Positions 1 through 9,921 of a DNA stretch of 64,000 bases are shown one piece after another. Both the position numbers and the translations under genes were made by a program. Numbering within the stretch: position 1 is the first letter of the stretch; every line of letters starts with the position of its first letter. This DNA is from Mycobacteroides chelonae (lineage in GTDB: Bacteria; Actinomycetota; Actinomycetes; Mycobacteriales; Mycobacteriaceae), in NCBI RefSeq assembly GCF_016767715.1, contig NZ_CP050145.1, forward strand, positions 2,852,001-2,916,000. The letters are read 5' to 3'. Below the pieces are notes generated by a model. That model was not told the origin of the DNA. It saw only the letters and a list, made by a program, of their open reading frames with translations, and did not search any database.

Positions 1-1411
1 CGGCCTCCACCAGCATCGCGAACTCCTCGTCGGGCGAATTCGCCACCAGGCGGTGGCGGCTATAGAGCGCGAAATACACCATGAACGCTGCGAACACGGC
101 CAGACACAGGCCCGCCGCCACCGGGTTCACGAGGAACGTAGCGATGACCGCCAGCACCGCGACGACCAGGGCGAAGCCGGTGGTGGCAATGCCGCCCGGA
201 GTGCGGTACGGGCGCGGCATGTTCGGCTCACGCACCCGCAGCACAATGTGGCTGACCATCATCAGCACGTAACTCAGGGCAGCACCGAAGACCGCCATAT
301 TCAGCAGCAGGTCGCCGTGCCCCGTCAGCGACAGTGCGAATCCGATGATGCCGGGGACTATCAGTGCCAGTGTCGGGGCCTTACGGGAGTTGGTCACCGA
401 CAGAACCGTCGGCAAATAGCCGGCACGGGACAGTGCGAACAGCTGACGCGAGTATGCGTAGATGATCGAGAAGAAGCTCGCGATGAGTCCGGCCAACCCG
501 ATGTAGTTGACCAACTTGGCGGCGGTACCGTGGCCGAGCGCCTCGACGAGCGGATTACCTGAATCCGACATCTGTTCCGCGCCACCGGCACCGGTGGTCA
601 GCACCAGCGCGATCGCACAAGTCACCAGGAGCACGCCGATCGCTGCGATGATCCCCCGCGGCACATTGCGTTCCGGGTTCGCCGTCTCCTCGGCCGCCAG
701 CGGAACACCCTCCACGGCGAGGAAGAACCAAATGGCGAACGGGATGGCAGCCCAGATTCCCAGGTAGCCATGCGGCAGGACACTCGACGCTCCCGCGGCA
801 CCTTCATCCACCACGATGTTGGTCAGGTTGTGGATGTCGAAATGACCGGCGGCGGCGACCGCGAAGATCAGCAGGCCCACCAATGCAATCACGGTGATGG
901 CGAACATCACCTTCAGCGCTTCACCGACGCCCGACAGATGAATCCCGATGAAGACGGCATAGGCGGCCAGGTAGACCCACCACCCATTGGTGATGCCGAA
1001 CAGCCCCAACGACTGGACGTATGCGCCGATGAAGGTGGCGATGGCCGCCGGGGCGATCGAGTACTCGATGAGAATTGCTGTGCCGGTGGCAAATCCACCC
1101 CACGGACCGAGAGCCCGGCGCGCAAAGGTATAGCCGCCCCCTGCCGTCGGCAGTGCCGAAGACAGCTCCGCCATGCCCAGCACCAGCGCCAGGTACATAC
1201 CGGCGATCACTACGGTGGCGATCGCCAGTCCACCGAAGCCGCCTTGGCTCAGCCCGAAGTTCCAGCCCGAATAATCGCCGGACACCACATAACTCACCCC
1301 GAGGCCGGCCAGCAGCAGCCAGCCCGCGCTCCCCGATTTGAGTTGACGCTTACGCAGATAGTCCGCGCTCTCGAGGTGCTCCTCGACTAGGCCATGCTTG
1401 GTGGTCGCCAT
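1..1411 (-). CDS. eat: Ethanolamine permease, APC superfamily (3' end outside window)
   Basis: The reading frame starts at the ATG at 1411 and stays open to the left edge, giving about 470 visible residues without a stop. The N-terminus (MATTKHGLVEEHLESADYL) is followed by a run of hydrophobic segments typical of a 12-helix amino acid/polyamine/organocation transporter, with GVSYVVSGDYSGWNFG and SSALPTAGGGY near the first helices, as in ethanolamine permeases of the Eat type. It should import ethanolamine across the inner membrane. The aldehyde dehydrogenase just upstream on the same strand would oxidise the acetaldehyde released by ethanolamine ammonia-lyase. No lyase genes are in view; they could lie beyond the left edge. 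The family is sure; the substrate is inferred from sequence flavour and context. Confidence 0.85.
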   Translation of the reverse strand, partial: MATTKHGLVEEHLESADYLRKRQLKSGSAGWLLLAGLGVSYVVSGDYSGWNFGLSQGGFGGLAIATVVIAGMYLALVLGMAELSSALPTAGGGYTFARRALGPWGGFATGTAILIEYSIAPAAIATFIGAYVQSLGLFGITNGWWVYLAAYAVFIGIHLSGVGEALKVMFAITVIALVGLLIFAVAAAGHFDIHNLTNIVVDEGAAGASSVLPHGYLGIWAAIPFAIWFFLAVEGVPLAAEETANPERNVPRGIIAAIGVLLVTCAIALVLTTGAGGAEQMSDSGNPLVEALGHGTAAKLVNYIGLAGLIASFFSIIYAYSRQLFALSRAGYLPTVLSVTNSRKAPTLALIVPGIIGFALSLTGHGDLLLNMAVFGAALSYVLMMVSHIVLRVREPNMPRPYRTPGGIATTGFALVVAVLAVIATFLVNPVAAGLCLAVFAAFMVYFALYSRHRLVANSPDEEFAMLVEA

Positions 1412-1487
1412 ATATCGTTTCCTTGCTCTCCGCAGATCAATTCAGTGGGATGACGTCGCTTTCGGGTGATATCGCCGATGGCGATGG

Positions 1488-3011
1488 TCAGAAGAATCCC
1501 TGCGCCTTGGAGCTGTAGGACACCAGCAGGTTCTTGGTCTGCTGATAGTGGTCAAGCATCATCTTGTGGTTCTCCCGGCCGATTCCGGACCGCTTGTAGC
1601 CACCGAAGGCCGCGTGCGCGGGGTACTGGTGGTAGCAGTTGGTCCACACGCGACCCGCCTTGATGTCACGCCCGGCGCGGTAGGCGATGTTGCCGTCGCG
1701 GCTCCACACTCCCGCGCCCAGCCCGTAGGGAGTGTCGTTGGCGATGGCGATGGCATCGTCATAGTCGGCGAACGAGGTCACTGCCAGCACCGGCCCGAAA
1801 ATCTCCTCCTGGAAGATCCGCATCGAGTTCGTGCCGGCGAAGACCGTGGGTGTCACGTAGTAACCGCCCGACAGATCGCCCCCGAGCTCGGCCCGCTCAC
1901 CACCGGTAACCAGCCGTGCCCCTTCGGATTTGCCGATGTCGATGTACGACATGATCTTTTCGAGCTGCTCGTGGGAGGCCTGCGCCCCCATCATCGTCTC
2001 GGTGTCCAGCGGATCACCCTGGCGGATGGCCTTGGTACGGATGGCGGCCAGCTCCAGGAACTCATCGAAGATGTCGGCCTGTATCAGGCTCCGCGAAGGA
2101 CAGGTGCACACCTCACCCTGGTTGAACGCGAACATCGTGAACCCTTCCAGGGCCTTGTCCTGGAAATCGTCACCGGCGACCATCACGTCGGAGAAGAAGA
2201 GGTTGGGGCTCTTGCCACCGAGCTCCAGGGTGACCGGAATCAGGTTCTGGCTGGCGTACTGCATGATCAGCCGGCCGGTGCTGGTTTCGCCGGTGAAGGC
2301 TATCTTGGCGATCCGGCTGCTGGATGCCAGTGGCTTACCCGCCTCCACCCCGAACCCGTTGACGATGTTCACCACACCGGGAGGCAGAAGATCACCGATG
2401 AGAGAGAACAGGTACAGGATGGACGCCGGGGTTTGTTCGGCGGGCTTGAGCACCACCGTGTTGCCCGCGGCGATGGCCGGGGCGAGTTTCCAACTCGCCA
2501 TCAGCAGCGGGAAGTTCCACGGGATGATCTGCCCGACCACGCCGAGTGGCTCGTGGAAGTGGTAGGCGACAGTGTCCTCGTCGATCTGCGAGAGTGAACC
2601 CTCTTGCGCCCTAAGGACACCGGCGAAGTACCGGAAATGATCGATGGCCAACGGGATGTCTGCGTTCAGGGTTTCCCGGACGGGCTTGCCGTTGTCCCAC
2701 GACTCGGCCACGGCGATGGACTGCAGGTTGGATTCCATCCGGTCGGCAATCCTGTTGAGGATGAGCGCACGATCGGCCGGCGAGGTCTTACCCCAGCCCG
2801 GAGCCGCGGCGTGTGCGGCATCGAGAGCGTTCTCCACATCGGCCTCACCGGAACGCGGTATCTCGCAGAACACCTCCCCCGTCACCGGCGTGCGATTCTC
2901 GAAGTATCGGCCCTCGGCCGGGGGAACCCATTGCCCACCAATGAAATTCTCGTAGCGGGATGCGAAAGTCATCAGCGATCCCGGCGCACCCGGGCGGGCG
3001 TAAACAGTCAC
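1488..3011 (-). CDS. NAD-dependent aldehyde dehydrogenase, ExaC/acetaldehyde type
   Basis: A 507-residue aldehyde dehydrogenase of full family length. It shows the glutamate motif LELGGKSPN around residue 265 and the catalytic cysteine region GEVCTCPSR around residue 300. The C-terminus ends in the [17 protein letters not shown] tail seen in ExaC and in the M. tuberculosis Rv0458 family. It should oxidise acetaldehyde or similar short aldehydes to the acid in the cytoplasm. The start is the GTG at 3011, with AGGAG six bases upstream. A GAF-domain regulator lies upstream and an ethanolamine permease downstream, so the three look like one catabolic unit. A hairpin touches the ribosome-binding site (3021-3063). 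Confidence 0.93.
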   Translation of the reverse strand: MTVYARPGAPGSLMTFASRYENFIGGQWVPPAEGRYFENRTPVTGEVFCEIPRSGEADVENALDAAHAAAPGWGKTSPADRALILNRIADRMESNLQSIAVAESWDNGKPVRETLNADIPLAIDHFRYFAGVLRAQEGSLSQIDEDTVAYHFHEPLGVVGQIIPWNFPLLMASWKLAPAIAAGNTVVLKPAEQTPASILYLFSLIGDLLPPGVVNIVNGFGVEAGKPLASSSRIAKIAFTGETSTGRLIMQYASQNLIPVTLELGGKSPNLFFSDVMVAGDDFQDKALEGFTMFAFNQGEVCTCPSRSLIQADIFDEFLELAAIRTKAIRQGDPLDTETMMGAQASHEQLEKIMSYIDIGKSEGARLVTGGERAELGGDLSGGYYVTPTVFAGTNSMRIFQEEIFGPVLAVTSFADYDDAIAIANDTPYGLGAGVWSRDGNIAYRAGRDIKAGRVWTNCYHQYPAHAAFGGYKRSGIGRENHKMMLDHYQQTKNLLVSYSSKAQGFF

Positions 3012-3020
3012 GGCGTTCTC

Positions 3021-3063
3021 CTACCTTCAAGACATCACATGTGTCGGTGATCACTGAAGGTAG
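3021..3063 (-). promoter_or_regulatory. Inverted repeat/hairpin at the ribosome-binding site of the aldehyde dehydrogenase
   Basis: CTACCTTCA at 3021-3029 is exactly complementary to TGAAGGTAG at 3055-3063, with a 25-base loop. The loop itself can form a second 5-base stem (GTGAT with ATCAC). On the mRNA the downstream arm carries AAGGTAG, which runs into the AGGAG of the GTG start at 3011. The element could be a DNA operator for the neighbouring regulator or an RNA hairpin that limits ribosome access. The pairing is seen; the function is inferred. Confidence 0.5.
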
Positions 3064-3073
3064 GTTTTGGCCC

Positions 3074-3092
3074 GTTGCAGCACGGTTGCAAC
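3074..3092. promoter_or_regulatory. Palindrome GTTGCA-N7-TGCAAC upstream of the aldehyde dehydrogenase
   Basis: Perfect 6-base arms separated by 7 bases lie in the gap between the GAF regulator and the aldehyde dehydrogenase, just upstream of the 3021-3063 hairpin. Size and position suit the operator of a dimeric regulator, with the adjacent GAF-domain protein as the obvious candidate. No binding data can be read from the sequence. Confidence 0.4.
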
Positions 3093-3114
3093 TTTCGGCC
3101 AGCAGTGGCGGTGC

Positions 3115-4446
3115 TCAGGCGAGATCGGAGTCCAACGCAATGAGGTGGCCGCGCGCTGCGGAGCGGCCGACAACGCCCGCACCATGATGATCGTGCAGCG
3201 CCTGCCATCCCTGGCGGTCATCGCGCGCTTCCGGCAGGTCGAGCCAACGGCGCAGCAGCTGCAGATCACCGTCGGCAAGCACAGCGCCGCGAAGACTAGT
3301 GCTCAGCTCCAGGCGCAGCCGCGCAACGGCCGGCGCCGCCGAACGCGGCAACAGCTGGCCCGAGTAGTGGTCCATCGCCCTGGCGATATCTCCGGATCGA
3401 AGCGCGGCGAAAACATCACCCATATCGCTTCCCACCTGTTCGAGCAGCCGGTACGGGCGGGACCCGATCAACTCGTCCCCCACGATGCGCCGCAATCGCG
3501 ACATTTCGGCGCGGATGGTGACGACGTCGAGATCATTTTCGTCGAGCAGTATCGCCAGATGGTCGGCGCTCAGACCCTCCGGGTGGCGCAGCAATAGCGC
3601 CATGATCTCGGCATGGCGACCGGACAGCCGGCGCTGTCCTCCGTCGGTGCGCAAAATCGGGCGGTCAGCGCCGAGCAGCGTCACACGCGGTTCGGCATCA
3701 CTTTCCGGCTGGCCCCGCCGCGGGTAGTTCAGGGCGATGAAATGCTCAACGGCGACTGCCGTCGCACGGACCAAGGCCAGCGTCTGGGCCGATGCAACGG
3801 CCGAACCGCCGGTGAGATCGATGCTTCCCAGGGGCTCACCGGTCAGCGGGTCGTGTATCGGCACCGCGGTGCACGACCATGGCCGGACCAACCTGCAGAA
3901 ATGCTCGCTGCCACGGATCTGCACCTCCCGATCCAGGGCAAGGGCGGTACCGGGGGCGTTCGTGCCCACGGCCCGCTCGCTCCAGTCGGCACCGGGCACG
4001 AAGTTCATCGACGCCGCCTTGCGGCTCGCGCCCGCGTCGCCTTCCACCCACAGCAGTGCGCCGTCAGCAGCGGTAACCCCGACAAGTACGCCCGAGTCCG
4101 TGGCATGGTCCACGAGCAGACGACGGATGACAGGCAGCGCGCCGGCCAGCGGATGACTGCTGCGCAGCTCGCTCAGGCTCCGCGCGGCGGCCGCCTCGCC
4201 GGGACCACGGTCGGGATCGACGCCAGTCGCCAGACTCCGCTGCCAGCTTTCGGTGACAAGGCGCGGCAGCGGTATCGATTCCAGATACGAACCGTCTACC
4301 TGGCCCGCCACAAAGAGGTCGTGCGCGTTACGTACGGACGCCAGCGACGCCCGAACACCCCCGCGGCGCGCGGTAGTTCTCGTAGTCGCCACGTTCTCCA
4401 AGCTCTCTGCCCTGGCCATATTCGCAGGCACGGTCGGTATTGCCAC
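3115..4446 (-). CDS. GAF-domain transcriptional regulator with winged-helix C-terminus
   Basis: 443 residues. Residues ~45-240 resemble the N-terminal sensor part of AcoR-type regulators (SWQRSLATGVDPD, then a GAF-like domain containing SERAVGTNAPGTAL and CTAVPIHDPLTGEPLGSIDLTGG). No AAA+ sigma-54 activator domain follows. Instead, residues ~285-330 (LSGRHAEIMALLL, LSADHLAILL, TIRAEMSRLRRIVG) look like a winged helix, followed by a helical tail with YSGQLLPRS as in SARP/BTAD activators. It probably senses a small molecule linked to ethanolamine or acetaldehyde and controls the downstream dehydrogenase and permease. The start is the GTG at 4446; an ATG at 4419 is possible. The stretch 4447-4513 holds nothing recognisable. 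Confidence 0.8.
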   Translation of the reverse strand: MAIPTVPANMARAESLENVATTRTTARRGGVRASLASVRNAHDLFVAGQVDGSYLESIPLPRLVTESWQRSLATGVDPDRGPGEAAAARSLSELRSSHPLAGALPVIRRLLVDHATDSGVLVGVTAADGALLWVEGDAGASRKAASMNFVPGADWSERAVGTNAPGTALALDREVQIRGSEHFCRLVRPWSCTAVPIHDPLTGEPLGSIDLTGGSAVASAQTLALVRATAVAVEHFIALNYPRRGQPESDAEPRVTLLGADRPILRTDGGQRRLSGRHAEIMALLLRHPEGLSADHLAILLDENDLDVVTIRAEMSRLRRIVGDELIGSRPYRLLEQVGSDMGDVFAALRSGDIARAMDHYSGQLLPRSAAPAVARLRLELSTSLRGAVLADGDLQLLRRWLDLPEARDDRQGWQALHDHHGAGVVGRSAARGHLIALDSDLA

Positions 4447-4513
4447 GATACGTGGACATCGCCGCCAGGACCGGAAACTGAGTGAGATGGCCGTCCGGCC
4501 CGCTCAATACCGG

Positions 4514-6719
<2,206 letters not shown>

Positions 6720-6815
6720 GGGGACCACTCTCGTTAGGGGCGTGTGGGGCATGTTAATTATGAACCACCGCAAATCGAACGATTCGAGCGCTGTTCACTC
6801 AGCGGAACCGGGAAG

Positions 6816-7412
6816 CTAAGAACGGTGCTCGAGCAGGCGTTCCACGTACTTGGCGATGACATCCACTTCGAGGTTCACCGGCGTCCCGACCTCGGCAGAT
6901 CCGAGCGTCGTCAACCCCAATGTGGTCGGAATCAGCGACACCTCGAACCAATCCGGCCCCAGCGCCGACACCGTCAGAGACACCCCGTCCACGGTGATCG
7001 AGCCCTTTTCGACGACGTACCTGGCCACCTGCGCGGGCAGTGAGACGCGCACCACTTCCCAGTTCTCCGACGGAGTGCGAAGGAGCACGTTCCCGGTGCC
7101 GTCGACATGCCCCTGCACGATGTGCCCACCGAGTCGGCTGTTGACCGCGGCCGCGCGCTCAAGATTGACCTTCGTGCCGGTCCCGATCTTGTCCAGACTC
7201 GAGCGCGACAGCGTTTCCCCCATGACATCGGTGGTGAAGACCCCGCCGGGGCGCACCTCGACCACCGTCAGGCAGACGCCGTTGACGGCTATCGAGTCGC
7301 CATGTTTCGCATCCTCGACAACCAGCGGACCGAGCACAGTGAGGCGGGCAGAGTCGCCGAGATCCTCCCTGCCCAGGACCTCGCCAAGCTCTTCAACGAT
7401 TCCAGTGAACAT
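6816..7412 (-). CDS. ribE: Riboflavin synthase, alpha subunit
   Basis: 198 residues. It starts with the invariant MFTGIVEELG and contains the two lumazine-binding repeats: GDSIAVNGVCLTV / MGETLSRSSL in the first, and GHIVQGHVDGTG / KGSITVDGVSLTVS in the second. It dismutates two lumazines to riboflavin plus the pyrimidine precursor. It lies upstream of ribBA on the same strand, so ribE-ribBA-ribH and the PH-protein gene form the second riboflavin block, while ribD lies 9 kb away beside rpe. M. tuberculosis calls this gene ribC. Confidence 0.97.
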   Translation of the reverse strand: MFTGIVEELGEVLGREDLGDSARLTVLGPLVVEDAKHGDSIAVNGVCLTVVEVRPGGVFTTDVMGETLSRSSLDKIGTGTKVNLERAAAVNSRLGGHIVQGHVDGTGNVLLRTPSENWEVVRVSLPAQVARYVVEKGSITVDGVSLTVSALGPDWFEVSLIPTTLGLTTLGSAEVGTPVNLEVDVIAKYVERLLEHRS

Positions 7413-7440
7413 GGAACCAGACTAGGACGGCCGCGCAGCG

Positions 7441-8007
7441 CTAAGCGTGCGTCCCCGCCAGCGCGCAGGCCATCTGAACGTTATGAGCGTCGGTATTCAG
7501 GTCGTTGGCCTTCCCGTTGACACCGTCGACCGGTGCCCGGACGCCCATGAGGATCATGAGCTTGTTGGCGTTTGTCGCCCACGAACGCATCGGATCGGCG
7601 ATCGCCGGATCCAGCTCCGGAGTATTTGCCGCCTCATTGGCGAAAGAGGCGGCTTCACGGAGCGCGGCCCGTCCCGTGCCGTTGCTGGACGAGACGTACA
7701 CGTCGCTGTAATTGCCCTCCATACCGGCCAGGTTGTCGGCAAAGTCGGAGTAGTTGGTGGCGGCGTAATCGAGTGCCGTCGCGAATTTGGCACACGCCTC
7801 GATCGCCGCCGGAGTGGCGGTATCGGAGGTGGGCGCGGGCGCGGACGCCATGGCGGGTCCGGGCGCTACCACGGTCTGCTGCGCGGGTTGTTCCGACGGA
7901 TCCGGCTGATCGGGCTCCGCATACGCCGACGGCACAACCGTCAGCCCCATACCGATCGCAACCAGCGTGGGCACAACCGCCTTGCGACACAGATGTAGTG
8001 ACCTCAT
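7441..8007 (-). CDS. Exported protein of unknown function
   Basis: 188 residues with a clear Sec signal peptide (MRSLHLCRKAVVPTLVAIGMGLTVV, cut after PSAYA). A Pro/Ala/Thr-rich linker (residues ~32-65) follows, then a mostly helical domain with two cysteines (IEACAKF and MACALAG near the end) that could pair. It resembles small mycobacterial secreted proteins of no known function. It is transcribed away from the porin cassette and shares the 8008-8449 intergenic region with it. Downstream is ribE, 28 bases away. The name of the fold is not recognisable to me. Confidence 0.8.
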   Translation of the reverse strand: MRSLHLCRKAVVPTLVAIGMGLTVVPSAYAEPDQPDPSEQPAQQTVVAPGPAMASAPAPTSDTATPAAIEACAKFATALDYAATNYSDFADNLAGMEGNYSDVYVSSSNGTGRAALREAASFANEAANTPELDPAIADPMRSWATNANKLMILMGVRAPVDGVNGKANDLNTDAHNVQMACALAGTHA

Positions 8008-8449
8008 CGATTCCTCTCCAGATTCTCTGGTGCCGTGACCGTACCGGGAATTCCATAAGACGTCGCGTTAGGGCGGCACCGATATTCGATGGTGAGTTGC
8101 GGAATTGTCACAAGTGTGAACGAAAGTTGAACAACCGTTATACGGCGCGAAATTCGACTGACCGTTGAAAAGTGTGCTGGATACCCCTACGGGGTAGTCC
8201 CAAACAGCCGCCGCGAAACGGTAACGACACCAGTGGTTTTCGTCACAATCGCCGAGGCAGAAGGCTTTTCGCGTTTCAAATCATCGCGGTTGGAATGGTG
8301 TGTACCGACGTACGAAATGGATAGACATTGGGCGATAACTGTTGTCCGTCCATTAACCGTTTAGCAATCCGGCACCCTGAACATTCGTCGGGACAGCTTC
8401 CTCACAGAAGTCATGGACATCACCACACAATGAGAGGCGCCACCGCACC
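8008..8449. other. Divergent intergenic region between the exported protein and the porin cassette
   Basis: This 442-base stretch has no coding frame of quality. It holds a perfect TACCCC-TAC-GGGGTA palindrome (8182-8196) and a smaller GTAC-N4-GTAC repeat (8302-8313). It is AT-richer than its surroundings, as expected for two back-to-back promoters. I cannot assign -35/-10 boxes with confidence. The long distance from the palindrome to the porin start (over 250 bases) means either a long leader or an effect mainly on the divergent gene. Confidence 0.6.
8182..8196. promoter_or_regulatory. CsoR/RicR-like copper-type palindrome
   Basis: The sequence is TACCCC-TAC-GGGGTA, a perfect palindrome, preceded by A. 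It fits TACCC-N5-GGGTA, the form reported for mycobacterial RicR sites, and is nearly the same as the Bacillus copZA CsoR site (ATACCCTACGGGGGTAT). CsoR-family repressors leave such sites when they bind Cu(I). No csoR/ricR gene is in this window, so the regulator would act in trans. The match is seen; copper control of these genes is inferred. Confidence 0.55.
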
Positions 8450-9127
8450 ATGCTGAAAAGTCTTGTCACTCTGACTGCTGTATGCGCGCTCGCCGCGACG
8501 GCGCCCCTCGCCCTGGCCGAACCCGGTGATGATCCGGCGCCCGTGCAGCCGGTGGCCGATGCACCACCTCCCCCGCCCGTCGACGATGGCTTCATGCAGT
8601 CGGCAGAGCCGGGCACCCTATCCACCCCAGACGGCTGGATCCTGGCCGTCGCCGCCAAGGATGAAACCATCCTGCCAGTAGCGCCCCTCACGACGGCGCT
8701 GTCCTCCCGCGAGTACCTGGTGGGCGGCACCTTCATCGGTGGCGTCAAGGGCTCCGGCAAGACCAAGCTGGCCGGTGGAACGTTGGAGGCCGGCTACCAG
8801 ATCGGCTGCGGTATCACCGGTGGCCCGGTGGAGCTGATGGGTGGCGTCAGCCTCCAGCCCTCTATCAGCATGGCGGGTGTCCCCTCGGCCAGCGCCGGTG
8901 TCGTCGGCCAGATCAAGGTCGGCCTGAGGCCCGGCACGGTGACCATCGTTCCGGTGAACAAGAAGTCCTTCGAGGGCACTACCTCACGCACCACCATTAC
9001 AGGCTTCCGCATCAAGATCGACGGCTGCGTCGGACAGTCCTTCATCCGGTCGTACGCAACCTTCACCAGCTCAACCGAAAACACCGATGACGTGGTCACC
9101 TACATGGGTGTCACCAAGGCCGTCTGA
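8450..9127 (+). CDS. MspA-family porin-like exported protein, copy 1
   Basis: 225 residues: signal peptide (MLKSLVTLTAVCALAATAPLALA, cut near residue 23), a Pro/Asp-rich linker (~25-50), then the MspA fold from TPDGWILAVAAKDET onward, with REYLVGGTFIGGVKG and LEAGYQIGCGI matching the MspA core, and an RSYATFTSSTENTDDVVTYMG C-terminus. MspA proteins form octameric channels in the mycobacterial outer membrane for small hydrophilic solutes. Two cysteines (GYQIGCGI and KIDGCVGQ) are absent from MspA of M. smegmatis. GAGAGG lies upstream of the ATG at 8450. A close paralogue follows at 9190. Confidence 0.88.
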   Translation: MLKSLVTLTAVCALAATAPLALAEPGDDPAPVQPVADAPPPPPVDDGFMQSAEPGTLSTPDGWILAVAAKDETILPVAPLTTALSSREYLVGGTFIGGVKGSGKTKLAGGTLEAGYQIGCGITGGPVELMGGVSLQPSISMAGVPSASAGVVGQIKVGLRPGTVTIVPVNKKSFEGTTSRTTITGFRIKIDGCVGQSFIRSYATFTSSTENTDDVVTYMGVTKAV

Positions 9128-9189
9128 CGTTGATGACCGAAACTCACTCAGCCGTCCCACCACAAAAGACCACGAGAGGCCCCATTCCC

Positions 9190-9879
9190 ATGCTCAAGAG
9201 TCTCGTCACCCTGACTGCCGTGTGCGCGCTCGCGGCGTCGGCGCCGTTCGCCCTGGCGGACCCGTCCGATGACCCACCACCCGTGCAGCCCGTCGCCGAC
9301 GCCCCGCCGCCGCCCGCCGACGGCCCCCCGCCGGACAACGGCGTCGTCGGCTCCGAAGATCCGGGCATCGTCAAGACCCCTGACGGCTGGACCCTGACGG
9401 TCGGCGCCAAGGATGAGACCCAGCTGCCTATTCCACCGCTGACTACCGCCACCTCGTCGCGCGAATACCTCGCCGGTGGCACGTTCACCGGCTCGGCCAA
9501 GGGCGGCGGCAGCACCAAGCTGTCCGGCGGCACGCTGGAAGCCGGCTACCAGATCGGCTGCGGCATCAGCCTGAACACCGTCAAGCTGAATGGCTCCATC
9601 GGTCTGAACGTCGGTTTGACCACCGGCGGCATCGGCAGCCTCGGCCTGCCCATTCAGGGCCAGATCGAGGTGCACCCCCAGCCCGGTGAGGTCATCAACG
9701 TTTCGGTCGACAAGAAGAAGTACAAGGGCAGCGAAGTGCGCATCACCCTCAAGGACGTGCACATCAAGATCGACGGTTGCATCGGCCAGTCGTTCCTGCG
9801 TTCGTACGCCGTGCTGACCAGCTCGTCAAAGGACAACGACGATATCGTCGCCTACTACGGCGTCACGAAGACCGTCTAG
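9190..9879 (+). CDS. MspA-family porin-like exported protein, copy 2
   Basis: 229 residues from the ATG at 9190, chosen because the signal peptide (MLKSLVTLTAVCALAASAPFALA) is almost the same as that of the upstream copy and the same CGAGAGGCCCC-type ribosome site precedes it. The frame opens 20 codons earlier without similarity. A longer Pro-rich linker (~27-52) leads into the MspA core (TPDGWTLTVGAKDET, REYLAGGTFTG, LEAGYQIGCGI, IDGCIGQSFLRSYA). Both cysteines are kept. Only 62 bases separate it from copy 1, so this is a tandem duplication in one operon. Confidence 0.88.
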   Translation: MLKSLVTLTAVCALAASAPFALADPSDDPPPVQPVADAPPPPADGPPPDNGVVGSEDPGIVKTPDGWTLTVGAKDETQLPIPPLTTATSSREYLAGGTFTGSAKGGGSTKLSGGTLEAGYQIGCGISLNTVKLNGSIGLNVGLTTGGIGSLGLPIQGQIEVHPQPGEVINVSVDKKKYKGSEVRITLKDVHIKIDGCIGQSFLRSYAVLTSSSKDNDDIVAYYGVTKTV

Positions 9880-9921
9880 TTCAGACCGTCCGATCAAGTC
9901 CAGCGCAGAGGAGACGCAGCC

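Noticed and set aside
1472..1484. TCGCC-GAT-GGCGA hairpin after the aldehyde dehydrogenase as terminator
   Set aside because: Only a 5-base stem without a T-run; the permease follows closely on the same strand, so it is unlikely to end transcription.
1548..2597. 349-codon open frame on the plus strand
   Set aside because: Antisense to the aldehyde dehydrogenase, whose catalytic motifs are intact.
6720..6815. FMN riboswitch between ribE and ribBA
   Set aside because: The gap is under 100 bases and lacks the conserved RFN-element blocks.
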